Numbered from the stretch's first letter, positions 23,945-32,330 are shown. The stretch is DNA of 37,462 nucleotides from Cyanobacteria bacterium UBA4641 (GCA_002405805.1 DHMN01000071.1:44471-81932); one strand, 5' to 3'. Translations and numbers: made by a program. The notes: generated by a model from the letters alone, not told the origin.

Positions 23945-24502
23945 TTATTTGTTTAAATGTCTGATTACCTTGCAAGGGTTGCCAACAGCAACAACATCTG
24001 ACGGAATATCTTTTGTTACAACAGAACCTGCGCCAATTACAGTCCTATCACCGATTGTAACCCCTGGGAGAACTACAACATTACCACCAAGCCAAACTTT
24101 TTCACCAATTGTAATCGGTTTTGCCCACTCTTTGCCTGCAATTCTGTCTTCTACATCAATTGGGTGTACTGCCGTATAAAATCCGCAATTTGGACCGATA
24201 AAAGTATCAGCTCCGACTTTGATTTTGGCACAATCTAAAAATACGCTGTTATGATTTACATATACAAACCCTTTAAACTCAATATTGTAACCGTAATCAC
24301 AGAAAAAATTAGGCTCAATAACACTGTTATCCCCAGCATCACCAAGAATTGTTTTTAAATATTCTTGTTTTTTCTCTTTTTCATCAGGACGGAGTGCATT
24401 ATATTGCATACACAGCTCTTTTGCGCGAAATCTGTCTTGTTCAAGTTCATCGCAAAATGGTGCATAAATTTCACCATTTATCATTTTTTCTCTTTCTGAC
24501 AT
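23945..24502 (-). CDS. maa: Sugar O-acetyltransferase (maltose acetyltransferase type)
   Basis: 185 residues of the hexapeptide-repeat (left-handed beta-helix) acetyltransferase family. The N-terminal Mac domain is clear: MSEREKMINGEIYAPFCDEL, then ELCMQYNALRPDE. The helix follows with repeating I-G-x-x-x-x-I units (VNHNSVFLDCAKIKVG, PITIGEKVWLGGNVVVLPGVTIGDRTVIGAGSVV) and the closing V-A-V-G-N-P-C-K-V-I. H113 in TAVHPID is the expected catalytic histidine. It transfers acetyl from acetyl-CoA to a sugar hydroxyl in the cytosol; maltose is the name-giving substrate but the true one may differ. AGGAG lies 9 bases before the ATG. It is divergent from the first matrixin gene. Confidence 0.92.
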   Translation of the reverse strand: MSEREKMINGEIYAPFCDELEQDRFRAKELCMQYNALRPDEKEKKQEYLKTILGDAGDNSVIEPNFFCDYGYNIEFKGFVYVNHNSVFLDCAKIKVGADTFIGPNCGFYTAVHPIDVEDRIAGKEWAKPITIGEKVWLGGNVVVLPGVTIGDRTVIGAGSVVTKDIPSDVVAVGNPCKVIRHLNK

Positions 24503-24560
24503 ATCTTTAAAACTCCTGTTATTATTGCTTTTAGTGGATTATAGCATAAATATTTTATTC

Positions 24561-24589
24561 TTGCATTTTTGATTTTAATCAAGTATAAT
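24561..24589 (+). promoter_or_regulatory. Sigma70 promoter of the plus-strand matrixin gene
   Basis: TTGCAT (24561-24566), 17-base spacer, perfect TATAAT (24584-24589). The start would be near 24596, just before the AAAAGGAG ribosome site. Confidence 0.65.
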
Positions 24590-24611
24590 TCAGCACAAAA
24601 GGAGTATGAAT

Positions 24612-25199
24612 ATGTTGAAAAAATTTTTATTACTGAATTTTATAATTTTGTCATTAGTTTTTACTTTTGCAACTGTTTCACAAGCTACGGATATCAAACC
24701 GCTTTCTCAAACAGGGGCAAATGCGCGCTCAGAATCTCCGCATTGGCAAAAGACTAAAATAACTGTTTATATTCCAAAAGATAATAAAGCTGACTCTATC
24801 AAAAGAGCTTTTTCAAAATGGCAAAGTGAATTATCTGGACGCATCCAGTTTGAATTTGTAAATAAAGGCCCTGCAGATATTGATATAGTTTATGTTGAAT
24901 CTGTAAACGGAACAGACGGAAACTTTGGCTCATCTTCTGTTTCAACAACAGGAAATAAAATTACTAAAGCCGAAATCCAATTTGCAACAAGAGGTAAAAA
25001 ACAATTTTCAAATAATTATACCTACACAGTTATGTTGCACGAAATCGGTCATGCACTGGGTTTGTCTGACTCTCCGCGCAAACAAACCAGTATAATGTAT
25101 ACTCCGATTACTGATGCTCAAAATATTACAAGTATAGATTTGAGAACCTTGTATCAAATTTATGGTTGGAATTGGAGCACCAGACGAATCGGAAACTAA
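24612..25199 (+). CDS. Secreted matrixin-like metalloprotease with Asp third ligand
   Basis: 195 residues from the ATG at 24612, which is 7 bases after GGAG; an ATG two codons earlier is only one base from it. Residues 1-26 are a signal peptide (MLKKF, hydrophobic core, cut after SQA). The mature protein has the short matrixin fold: TKITVYIPKDN, FSKWQSELSGRIQFEFV, a strand IDIVYVES, then the zinc site H143-E-I-G-H147-A-L-G-L-S-D153 and the Met-turn SIMYTP. The usual third ligand is His; here Asp153 is in that position, as in snapalysin-type HExxHxxGxxD enzymes. E144 is the catalytic base. No propeptide cysteine switch is seen. It probably acts in the periplasm or outside the cell. It ends directly against the stop codon of a paralogous gene on the other strand. 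Confidence 0.85.
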   Translation: MLKKFLLLNFIILSLVFTFATVSQATDIKPLSQTGANARSESPHWQKTKITVYIPKDNKADSIKRAFSKWQSELSGRIQFEFVNKGPADIDIVYVESVNGTDGNFGSSSVSTTGNKITKAEIQFATRGKKQFSNNYTYTVMLHEIGHALGLSDSPRKQTSIMYTPITDAQNITSIDLRTLYQIYGWNWSTRRIGN

Positions 25200-25736
25200 T
25201 TATTTCCAACCATAGATATTAGCTAATGTCTTTATGTCAGATTTTAGGATTTCTTGCCTATCATCTTCATAAGGGAACATTATGCTGAGCGGATTATCGG
25301 AATGTTTACCGATACCAATGGCATGCCCAAGTTCGTGGAGCATTACCGTATAAACAGCGTCTTTGCCAAGAACTCTACCGTCAGAGGTTTTGTCTGCAAT
25401 TTGGATTTTTGATTTAAGTAATCTACCATTTTCCAAAAAACTTGAACGTGTTAAGCCGATTTCTCTATCTGCATTAGGTATAACCGGAACAAATTCAACA
25501 ACCAAATTTGCCGCATTCGGATTTGTTACATAGACAAAAACTATTCGATTTTGAGTTAATCTTGACCACTCTGCACAGGCATGTCGCATTGAAATTGTTC
25601 GTTTGTGATTTGCCGGAATGTAGGTTTTGATTTTTGTAGGATTTTGCCAATTTGTATAATCCATTGCAAGTGATGTCAATGCAACACTTCCGATGTAAAA
25701 CATCATAAGTAAAATTACTGTAAATAACTTTTTCAC
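25200..25736 (-). CDS. Secreted matrixin-like metalloprotease (paralogue)
   Basis: 178 residues. The start is GTG at 25736 with AGGA 5 bases upstream. Residues 1-24 are a signal peptide (MKKLFTVILLMMFYIGSVAL, cut near SLA). The body parallels the neighbouring protease: TKIKTYIPANHK, CAEWSRLTQNRIVFVYV, LVVEFVPV, then H134-E-L-G-H138-A-I-G-I-G-K-H145 and Met-turn SIMFPY, ending LKSDIKTLANIYGW. The third His is one residue later than in HExxHxxGxxH, as in the HExxHxxGxxGHS variant of many bacterial and cyanobacterial matrixins. Paralogous to the 24612 gene, which ends LRTLYQIYGW. The two genes are tail to tail with abutting stop codons (TAATTA). Confidence 0.87.
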   Translation of the reverse strand: MKKLFTVILLMMFYIGSVALTSLAMDYTNWQNPTKIKTYIPANHKRTISMRHACAEWSRLTQNRIVFVYVTNPNAANLVVEFVPVIPNADREIGLTRSSFLENGRLLKSKIQIADKTSDGRVLGKDAVYTVMLHELGHAIGIGKHSDNPLSIMFPYEDDRQEILKSDIKTLANIYGWK

Positions 25737-25843
25737 TTCTATCCTCGCTTATTTAATCTGTACACACATGTTTTCTAACGGCATTTATTTTTAGAAAATT
25801 TAGAATTTTGAAGTCAATCTTATCAAAACTTTACATTCAATGA

Positions 25844-25873
25844 TTGAAAATAAACTCTTGAGCGAACTATAAT
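25844..25873 (+). promoter_or_regulatory. Sigma70 promoter of pcrA, near-leaderless
   Basis: TTGAAA (25844-25849), 18-base spacer, perfect TATAAT (25868-25873). Transcription would start near 25880, only ~3 bases before the pcrA ATG at 25883. There is no Shine-Dalgarno site. Confidence 0.6.
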
Positions 25874-25882
25874 AATCGTGAT

Positions 25883-27889
25883 ATGGCAGAAGAAATTGTA
25901 AAAGCACAAGAGAGTAAACCTACACGCAAAAAATATGTTTTAAAAAAGCGTGAAACTGTTAAAACGGATTACAAAGTTAATTATGAGAAAGACCTAAATC
26001 CTGCGCAGTTATCTGCCGTTATGCACAAAAAAGGTCCTGTTTTGGTTATTGCAGGTGCAGGTTCAGGCAAAACTAAAACATTAACATACCGCGTGGCAAG
26101 ACTAATTGAAGATGGCATAAAACCTGAAAATATTTTGCTTTTAACTTTTACTAAAAAGGCTGCTGCCGAAATGCTTTCAAGAGCGACTCTTGTACTTGAT
26201 GACAGGTGCGAAAAAGTTGCAGGTGGCACATTCCACTCTTTTGCCAATATAATTTTGAGAAAATATTCTAAATTTTTAAAACTAAAAAACAATTTTACAA
26301 TTTTAGATAAATCGGACTGTGAAGATATTATCAGCCATATCACAGGGAAAATGTTTCCGAAAAAAGAAAAACGTTTCCCTAAAAAAAGTACGATTTTAGA
26401 AATTTATTCAAAGAGCGTAAACAAAGAAACTCCGACAAAACAAATTATTGGAGAAGAGTTTCCTCAATTTGCACATTGCGAAGATAAAATTATTGAAGTT
26501 CACAAGGCTTATGTCGCTTATAAACGTGAAAATTCAGTATTAGACTATGATGATTTGCTTTTATATGTAAAATTGTTGTTAGAAAACAACGAAGGTTTAC
26601 GCAAAAAACTTTCTAACCAATATCAATATATTATGGTTGATGAATATCAAGACACAAATACTTTACAAGCGGATGTAATAAAGCTTTTGGCATCTGAACA
26701 TAATAATATTATGGCGGTTGGAGATGATGCCCAAAGTATTTATTCTTTCAGAGGGGCAAATTATCGTAATATCTTGGATTTTCCTAAACTTTTTGAAGGT
26801 ACTGAAATTATTAAATTGGAACAAAATTACCGCAGTACCCAAAATATCCTAAAACTTACAAATACAATAATTTCAAAAGCAAAAGAAAAATATGCAAAAA
26901 CTTTGTTTTCAAACATAGAGTCTCCTGTTGTACCTGCACTGATTTGTGCAAAAGATACTCAAATGGAGGCGGATTTTATTTGCCAAAGAATTTTGGAATT
27001 GTTAGACGAAGATGTTAATTTGTCTGATATTTGTGTTTTAGCGCGTAATGCCAGAATGTCGTATGCTCTTGAAATTGAACTTTCAAAACGGGCTATTCCT
27101 TATCAAAAATTTGGCGGTCCAAAATTTATGGAAACTGCACATATCAAAGATATTGTCTCTCACTTGCGTGTAATTATTAATCCTGACGATATCATAAGCT
27201 TAAACAGAATTTTGCTTTTGCTAAAAGGGGTCGGAGCGACAACCGTTAATAATATTATTCCGATAATTAAAGGAAATTTGAACCCTGATATAAAACTTTT
27301 GCCATCAAACAAAACAACAAGCTTAGTACCATTATTAAAAACGCTTGAAAAACTGAGAGGTCAAATCGCGACAAGAAAAACGTCTGACATTGTAGAAGAT
27401 GTCATTGAGTATTACCGTCCGATTTTAAAAGATAAATATGATGATTTTAATAAAAGAGAAAAAGATTTAGACCATTTTCAATATTTGTCTGAACAATATT
27501 CAAATTTAGAAGATTTTATCAGTGATATGGCTTTAGAGCCGCCTGATGCGAGTGTTGAAGGTATGTACAAAAGAAATTCCGATGATGAAGCCCTAACGAT
27601 TTCAACAATCCACTCGGCTAAAGGTTTAGAGTGGGATAGCGTATTTATTATCGGTGCAGTTGATGGAAGATTCCCAAGTGCTTATTCATTTAATTCTGCA
27701 GAAGAAATGGATGAAGAATTGCGATTGATGTACGTTGCAACAACAAGAGCCAAGAATAATTTATACATAACATATCCTGTTGATATGTACGATTATTCTA
27801 TGAATATGGTATTATCAAAACCATCAAGATTTTTAAACGAAATCCCTGATGATATTTTGGAAGTTTGGGATATTACAGAAGAAGGATAG
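25883..27889 (+). CDS. pcrA: UvrD/PcrA-type DNA helicase
   Basis: 668 residues, superfamily 1A 3'-to-5' helicase. After a basic N-terminal extension of ~35 residues come LNPAQLSAVMH (Q motif), Walker A GAGSGKT (58-64), LTFTKKAAAEM (Ia), DEYQDT (from D253), VGDDAQSIYSFRGA (III), QNYRSTQNIL (IV), ISTIHSAKGLEWDSVFI (V) and ELRLMYVATTRAKNNLYI (VI). It is somewhat shorter than typical PcrA/UvrD (~720) and lacks their C-terminal Tudor-like tail, so it could be another UvrD-clade member. The expected role is DNA repair and removal of replication or transcription blocks. No ribosome site precedes the ATG; a promoter positions the transcript start about 3 bases upstream. rnhA follows after 5 bases, giving a helicase-RNase H operon suited to R-loop removal. 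Confidence 0.9.
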   Translation: MAEEIVKAQESKPTRKKYVLKKRETVKTDYKVNYEKDLNPAQLSAVMHKKGPVLVIAGAGSGKTKTLTYRVARLIEDGIKPENILLLTFTKKAAAEMLSRATLVLDDRCEKVAGGTFHSFANIILRKYSKFLKLKNNFTILDKSDCEDIISHITGKMFPKKEKRFPKKSTILEIYSKSVNKETPTKQIIGEEFPQFAHCEDKIIEVHKAYVAYKRENSVLDYDDLLLYVKLLLENNEGLRKKLSNQYQYIMVDEYQDTNTLQADVIKLLASEHNNIMAVGDDAQSIYSFRGANYRNILDFPKLFEGTEIIKLEQNYRSTQNILKLTNTIISKAKEKYAKTLFSNIESPVVPALICAKDTQMEADFICQRILELLDEDVNLSDICVLARNARMSYALEIELSKRAIPYQKFGGPKFMETAHIKDIVSHLRVIINPDDIISLNRILLLLKGVGATTVNNIIPIIKGNLNPDIKLLPSNKTTSLVPLLKTLEKLRGQIATRKTSDIVEDVIEYYRPILKDKYDDFNKREKDLDHFQYLSEQYSNLEDFISDMALEPPDASVEGMYKRNSDDEALTISTIHSAKGLEWDSVFIIGAVDGRFPSAYSFNSAEEMDEELRLMYVATTRAKNNLYITYPVDMYDYSMNMVLSKPSRFLNEIPDDILEVWDITEEG

Positions 27890-27894
27890 TAAAA

Positions 27895-28377
27895 ATGCTT
27901 ATAAAAATTTATACAGACGGTGCATGTAGCGGAAATCCGGGGAAAGGCGGTTACGGAACAATTTTGATAGCCGAAGATGATAACGGAACCGTCCACAAAA
28001 AAGAAATTACAGAAGGTTTTAAGGTTACAACAAACAACCGAATGGAATTGCTCGCTGCAATTGTCGGTTTAGAGGCGTTAAAAAAGCCTTGTGAAGTTGA
28101 ATTGACATCAGATTCTAAATATTTGGTTGATGCATTTAATCAAAAATGGGTAGACGGCTGGATTAAAAAAGGTTGGAAAGGCGCCAATAAACAACCTGTC
28201 AAAAATAAAGATTTGTGGCAAAGATTATTAAAAGCAAAAGAACCCCACCAAGTTAAATTTATTTGGGTAAAAGGTCATAACGGTCATGAATTTAACGAAC
28301 GATGTGATGAAATGGCTGTAGCCTCAGCAAATAGCGATAATTTGCTCGATGATAAAGGTTTTTTACAAAATACTTAA
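27895..28377 (+). CDS. rnhA: Ribonuclease HI
   Basis: 160 residues from the ATG at 27895, preceded by GAAGGA; a longer frame overlapping the end of pcrA adds 10 unlikely residues. It cleaves RNA in RNA-DNA hybrids, removing primers and R-loops. The catalytic carboxylates are D8 (YTDGACSGNPGKGG), E51 (NNRMELLAAI), D73 (LTSDSKYLVD) and D138 (NERCDEMA), with H128/H131 in the flexible GHNGH loop. The basic handle WVDGWIKKGWKGANKQPVKN, which helps substrate binding, is present as in E. coli RNase HI. It is co-transcribed with the upstream helicase gene. Confidence 0.95.
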   Translation: MLIKIYTDGACSGNPGKGGYGTILIAEDDNGTVHKKEITEGFKVTTNNRMELLAAIVGLEALKKPCEVELTSDSKYLVDAFNQKWVDGWIKKGWKGANKQPVKNKDLWQRLLKAKEPHQVKFIWVKGHNGHEFNERCDEMAVASANSDNLLDDKGFLQNT

Positions 28378-28480
28378 CAATGATTGCAAAACTCGCATGT
28401 TTCAGTTATGCTACTTGTGTAGGATTATCACATTAAATAATTAATCAAATCGGCTTAGAATATTAAATACTGGAGAAAAA

Positions 28481-29374
28481 ATGAAAATTACCTCAATTAG
28501 TGCCCCAAGTTTTCGTGGCGAAGACGCTAAAATTAACAACGATTCATTTGGTAAAAAACAGAAAAAAGAAAAAAAATATGTTGACCCATTGGCAAATTGG
28601 CCAATGAGAGGTTTGGGTTATACCAACGATATTGGTGTAGCTATCAACGAAATTGCACCTAAAACTGCGACATTGTTTTGGGTTCCTGCATTGATGTATT
28701 TTGGTGCTGATGTTTATGACAAATACAAAAATAAAGGTAATAAATATGACCCTAATGCTCAACGTGCATTTTCTCAAGCAGTATTTCAATCTTTTGCAAG
28801 TATTATTTTGCCAACCGTATTTGGTCATATAGGTCAAAGTGCTTTTTCTCAAATTGACAAATACAAAGGTGAAAAAATCTCAACAAACGCAAAAGAACAA
28901 ACTTTGAGATTTATCAAACACCACGCATCAGACCATAGTGTATTGGATAATCTCAATGATAAAGAAAAAGCCGTAGAAACTTTTGAACAAGCTTTTGATA
29001 ATTTCTACGCAGGTAAAAAGAATACTTACGGCAAGAAAAATATTTTTGCAAAAGCTTATGACAAATTATTAGCTAATTGCAAATACGGTGCCATTGCAAA
29101 TTCTGACGAAAAACGAATTAAAGAATTTGCGAAAAAAGAATTTTCAAAAGTTTTAGATACTTGCAAAAGCACAGAGGCATTAAACAAAAACTTAGACAAT
29201 AGAATTTTCAAATTAAAAGCTTGGAAGTCTTTGGGTTCATTTACTGCCTTGTTATTAACAGTAAAACCAATTGATGCTTTTGTTGATAAAGTTATTATTA
29301 AACAAGTGGTTGAACCTCAAATGAACCGTTTTAATCACAATCACAAAAACATTGATGATTTTGGCAAGAACTAA
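28481..29374 (+). CDS. F-x-G membrane-associated protein, function unknown
   Basis: 297 residues. The N-terminus MKITSISAPSFRGEDAK has F11-R12-G13, in a short polar tail like those of the 503-, 522- and 861-residue proteins. A lysine-rich stretch follows, then hydrophobic segments at ~62-76 (TATLFWVPALMYFGADVYD), ~99-117 (QAVFQSFASIILPTVFG) and ~250-270 (SLGSFTALLLTVKPIDAFV). The block PALMYFGADVYDKY .. FQSFASIILPTVFG aligns with PAIFLANDAYNLSR .. TSGYLTLITMG of the 861-residue protein, suggesting shared ancestry. No cleavable signal peptide. GGAG lies 6 bases before the ATG. It stands between rnhA and map, 103 bases after rnhA. No known family is recognised. Confidence 0.65.
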   Translation: MKITSISAPSFRGEDAKINNDSFGKKQKKEKKYVDPLANWPMRGLGYTNDIGVAINEIAPKTATLFWVPALMYFGADVYDKYKNKGNKYDPNAQRAFSQAVFQSFASIILPTVFGHIGQSAFSQIDKYKGEKISTNAKEQTLRFIKHHASDHSVLDNLNDKEKAVETFEQAFDNFYAGKKNTYGKKNIFAKAYDKLLANCKYGAIANSDEKRIKEFAKKEFSKVLDTCKSTEALNKNLDNRIFKLKAWKSLGSFTALLLTVKPIDAFVDKVIIKQVVEPQMNRFNHNHKNIDDFGKN

Positions 29375-29441
29375 TTGAAAATCTTAATATATTTGATTTA
29401 ACCTGTCATTTTGTGCTAGTATCTTTGATGAGGGTAGAAAA

Positions 29442-30197
29442 ATGATAACTAAAAAATCAAGAGACGAAATTAAGAGAATGAGACACGCCGGTCATATTGT
29501 TGCGCTTGTTCACCAAAAGATGAAAGAAGTTGTACAACCGGGAATCTCAACAAAAGAATTAGATGATATTGCAATGCATATTATTAAGGAAAACCGTGCA
29601 ATTCCGACATTCTTAGGATATTGCGGATTTCCTGCTTGTATTTGTACTTCTGTTAATGAACAAGTCGTACACGGTATTCCTTCAAAAGATGTTATCTTAA
29701 AAGAAGGTGATATCATTGCAATTGATGTTGGTGCTACTTATGGCGGTATGGTTGGTGATAGTGCTTGGTCATATCGTGTAGGTAAAGTTTCACCTGAAGT
29801 TGACGAATTGATGAAAGTTACAGAAGAATCTTTGTACGCAGGTGTTGAACAAATGCGCCCAGGAAATGTTCTTGATGATATTTCAAAAGCAGTTGAAGCT
29901 GTTGCCAATCGTGGCGGATATGGTATTGTTCGTCAATACGGCGGTCACGGAGTAGGTCATGAAATGCATGAAGACCCATTCTTGTTTAACTATAGCGTTG
30001 GCGATAATACTTTGATTAAACCAAATACGGCAATTGCGATTGAACCAATGTTGAATTTGGGTGGCGATGACGTTGTTGTTTCAGAAACTGACGGTTGGAC
30101 AGTTAGTACAAAAGACGGAAAACCTTCTGCGCACTTTGAACACACCGTTATTGCAACAGAAGACGGTCCATTAATTACAACTCAATTAATGAATTAG
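29442..30197 (+). CDS. map: Methionine aminopeptidase, type I
   Basis: 251 residues. It removes the initiator methionine from nascent proteins. The five metal ligands of the pita-bread fold are all visible: D95 (IDVGATYGG), D106 (MVGDSAW), H169 (GGHGVGHEMHE), E201 (IEPML) and E233 (HFEHTV). The substrate-contacting H78 (VVHGIP) and H176 are also present. The length and the absence of an N-terminal zinc-finger or SH3-like extension make it a bacterial type Ia enzyme. GAGGG lies 8 bases before the ATG. It is followed after 9 bases by the DUF429-like gene and then by the TPR membrane gene, so it probably heads an operon. Confidence 0.96.
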   Translation: MITKKSRDEIKRMRHAGHIVALVHQKMKEVVQPGISTKELDDIAMHIIKENRAIPTFLGYCGFPACICTSVNEQVVHGIPSKDVILKEGDIIAIDVGATYGGMVGDSAWSYRVGKVSPEVDELMKVTEESLYAGVEQMRPGNVLDDISKAVEAVANRGGYGIVRQYGGHGVGHEMHEDPFLFNYSVGDNTLIKPNTAIAIEPMLNLGGDDVVVSETDGWTVSTKDGKPSAHFEHTVIATEDGPLITTQLMN

Positions 30198-30206
30198 GAG
30201 ACTTAA

Positions 30207-30878
30207 ATGAATTATTACGTTGGTTTGTCTTTGGCGGCAGGTTCTTCAATGGATTCAGGAGTTGCTGTCATTGATGAAGATAACAAAATTATTCTGATAG
30301 ATAAGCTTTACAAAATGAATGATGTAATTTTCTTTTTTGAAAATTTCTCATCTTTGAAAAATTCTAAAATTTGCGTATCAGTACCTTCCGATAGAACTAT
30401 GTTGGAAGGTAAATGGCGAATTTTGTCAAAACCTTATCAACTTGTTGCAACAAATAAAAATATTCCAAACCGAGACAACTGGACTCAAAGACATTCAAAT
30501 CGCGGTTCTGAATATTTTAAAGAACTGTCTGAACGTGGAATTACTGTTTCGCGTTTTGATATCTATATGACAAGACAAAGTTTGCACTTAAATTCTTGTT
30601 ATAAAGACCGCTCTCCTGCTGATTGCAAATTTTTGCAACAAGCTTTGAGAAACGAATGGGGGTTTGACGAGTTACCGTCAAACATGATGCCAATGTCTCA
30701 TTTGGAGGCAATTTTGGGTGCGATTTTAGCAAAAGAATATTGTAAAAATCCTGAAAAAATTCGCACAATTTATAATTTTAGAGGGCTTGATGTTATTGAT
30801 ATTAAGGAAAATCTCAATATCTCAACTGATGTTTATTGCTTTGAAGAAAGTTTAATAAATAAGCCTGACTTGGTATAG
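30207..30878 (+). CDS. DUF429-like (RNase H-fold) protein, possibly inactive
   Basis: 223 residues. The opening YVGLSLAAGSSMDSGVAVID, then NKIILIDKL, looks like the first beta-hairpin of the RNase H-like fold in DUF429 and related families, where the first strand normally carries an Asp (G-x-D). Here Ser is in that place (GLSLA), so nuclease activity may be lost. Later KICVSVPSDRTML fits the second acidic strand, and R-x-x-x-R-x-x-E-Y-F-K-E-L and SHLEAILGAILAKEY are consistent with the C-terminal helices. No signal peptide. GGAG lies 8 bases before the ATG. It is second in the map operon. The DUF429 assignment is by eye and uncertain. Confidence 0.5.
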   Translation: MNYYVGLSLAAGSSMDSGVAVIDEDNKIILIDKLYKMNDVIFFFENFSSLKNSKICVSVPSDRTMLEGKWRILSKPYQLVATNKNIPNRDNWTQRHSNRGSEYFKELSERGITVSRFDIYMTRQSLHLNSCYKDRSPADCKFLQQALRNEWGFDELPSNMMPMSHLEAILGAILAKEYCKNPEKIRTIYNFRGLDVIDIKENLNISTDVYCFEESLINKPDLV

Positions 30879-30902
30879 TAAAGTAAAAATATTGGTGATA
30901 CA

Positions 30903-32108
30903 TTGAAAAAAATAATAGAAATACTCAGTAATCCGTTATTATATTATGTAGATAAATCAGGCAATTCTGTATTTAGAAATTATTGTTTGTTCTCAAACAC
31001 CGGAAATCTGTATAAAACAGCCATCCCAAAAGCAAATGTCGGAAATGCTTTAGAATACAGGTTTAAATTGGATAAATATTTGAAACTGACTTATTTTTTC
31101 ACTCCGGTGATTTTGTATTTCATATTTATTCATATAAAATTTTCAATATTTTTACTTTTGTTTTTTGAATTTTTGCTACTGTTAATTATAAACGGAGTTA
31201 GAATTTTTTGTTCATCATTGTTTAGCGAATTTTTGGTAAGACAGTTTGGTCGATATGAATTAACTGAATTTACACCACCTGTTCCTAAAGCTAAAATTGA
31301 TGGTTATGTTGCACTATTCAGGTCAAAAATCATTGCGTGGTGTATTTTGATTGGATTGTTTTTCTTACCGGCTTTAGCTTTGCAAGGAGTAATCAATTAC
31401 AATCTTTTAAAAAGACACGATAAAGCAAAACAGGCAATAAAACTTTCAAATATTTATTTTTCGATTTATCCAAAATGCATAAAAGTATATGATATGCGTG
31501 CTTTTGGCAAATTTATGTCTCATGATTATGAAGGGGCATTAGAAGATTATAAAGCAATTATGGAAATGTCTGGCAAAAGATTTACTCAAAAAGACTTGAT
31601 GCATTTTGCAAACTTATTGCTTTTGCAGAAAAAAGTTACAACTCCTCAAGATGCGGTTGATATTTTTAACGAATATATAACCAAAAAAGACCTTTCGGTG
31701 CTTGAATCATCTCAAATGTTATGGATAAAATCGATTTTCAAAATTGAAAATAATATCGCAGAAGATGTTATGCAAGACTATGATGATTTACTGGAATCCC
31801 TTGATGCAAAAGATTCAAAAAATCAATTCTATATCTCAAGCGACAAGGCTTATATGCTTTACTTGCTTAAAGATTATGCTGCAGCTGTGAATGAATACAA
31901 TATTTTGATTGCTTATGCGCAAGGAAATAAAGACTTGTATACAACAGAATTGAAATCATTATATGCAGAACGCGGATGGGCGAAAAAACGTATGGGTGAA
32001 GAACTTGGTGCACAAGATGATTTTGCAAATTCAGGAATTGAAGTGACTGACCTTCCGAACTACGAACCGACATATTCAGCTCAAGAATTTGTCGTGGATA
32101 AGTTTTAA
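30903..32108 (+). CDS. Membrane protein with TPR-like cytosolic domain
   Basis: 401 residues from a TTG start; GGTGAT lies ~5 bases upstream and no better ATG is near. Hydrophobic segments occur at ~63-82 (LTYFFTPVILYFIFIHIKF), ~83-105 (leucine/phenylalanine-rich) and ~143-165 (IIAWCILIGLFFLPALALQGV). The remainder, about 170-385, is helical with TPR-like pairs: KRHDKAKQAIKLSNIYF, FMSHDYEGALEDYKAIMEMS, SSDKAYMLYLLKDYAAAVNEYNILI and AERGWAKKRMGEELGAQDDFANSG. The domain probably binds a partner at the membrane. It is third in the map-DUF429 group, 24 bases after the previous stop. Partner and function are unknown. Confidence 0.75.
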   Translation: MKKIIEILSNPLLYYVDKSGNSVFRNYCLFSNTGNLYKTAIPKANVGNALEYRFKLDKYLKLTYFFTPVILYFIFIHIKFSIFLLLFFEFLLLLIINGVRIFCSSLFSEFLVRQFGRYELTEFTPPVPKAKIDGYVALFRSKIIAWCILIGLFFLPALALQGVINYNLLKRHDKAKQAIKLSNIYFSIYPKCIKVYDMRAFGKFMSHDYEGALEDYKAIMEMSGKRFTQKDLMHFANLLLLQKKVTTPQDAVDIFNEYITKKDLSVLESSQMLWIKSIFKIENNIAEDVMQDYDDLLESLDAKDSKNQFYISSDKAYMLYLLKDYAAAVNEYNILIAYAQGNKDLYTTELKSLYAERGWAKKRMGEELGAQDDFANSGIEVTDLPNYEPTYSAQEFVVDKF

Positions 32109-32117
32109 AATTTAACA

Positions 32118-32330
32118 GTCATTACGAGGAGCAATGTTTTACAAATAAAGCAATAGATTATACAGCGCGACGTAGTAATTCCCTGCAAATAGGTCAGTAT
32201 GTCCACCCCTAGTGTGTGGACCGAAATCTTTGATTTCGAGGTGGGGGGATATGACCGAGATGTTGAGGATTACTACGTCACTCCGTCAAAACCCTTGATA
32301 CATTTGCAAGTAAACTTTCCTCGTAATGAC
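32118..32330. repeat. 213-bp nested inverted-repeat element (MITE- or REP-like)
   Basis: Three nested pairs are visible. The outer ends are a perfect 13-bp inverted repeat, GTCATTACGAGGA (32118-32130) and TCCTCGTAATGAC (32318-32330). The middle pair is GACGTAGTAATTCC (32169-32182) with GGATTACTACGTC (32267-32279), one bulged base. The centre GGTCA..GTCCACC and GGTGG..ATGACC (32192-32256) encloses GAAATC/GATTTC (32223-32237). It has no coding capacity and no obvious target-site duplication. A half copy is at 22642-22710. Confidence 0.85.

Noticed and set aside
27865..27894. Upstream start of rnhA overlapping pcrA.
   Set aside because: The family N-terminus begins at MLIKIYTDGA, and GAAGGA precedes that ATG.
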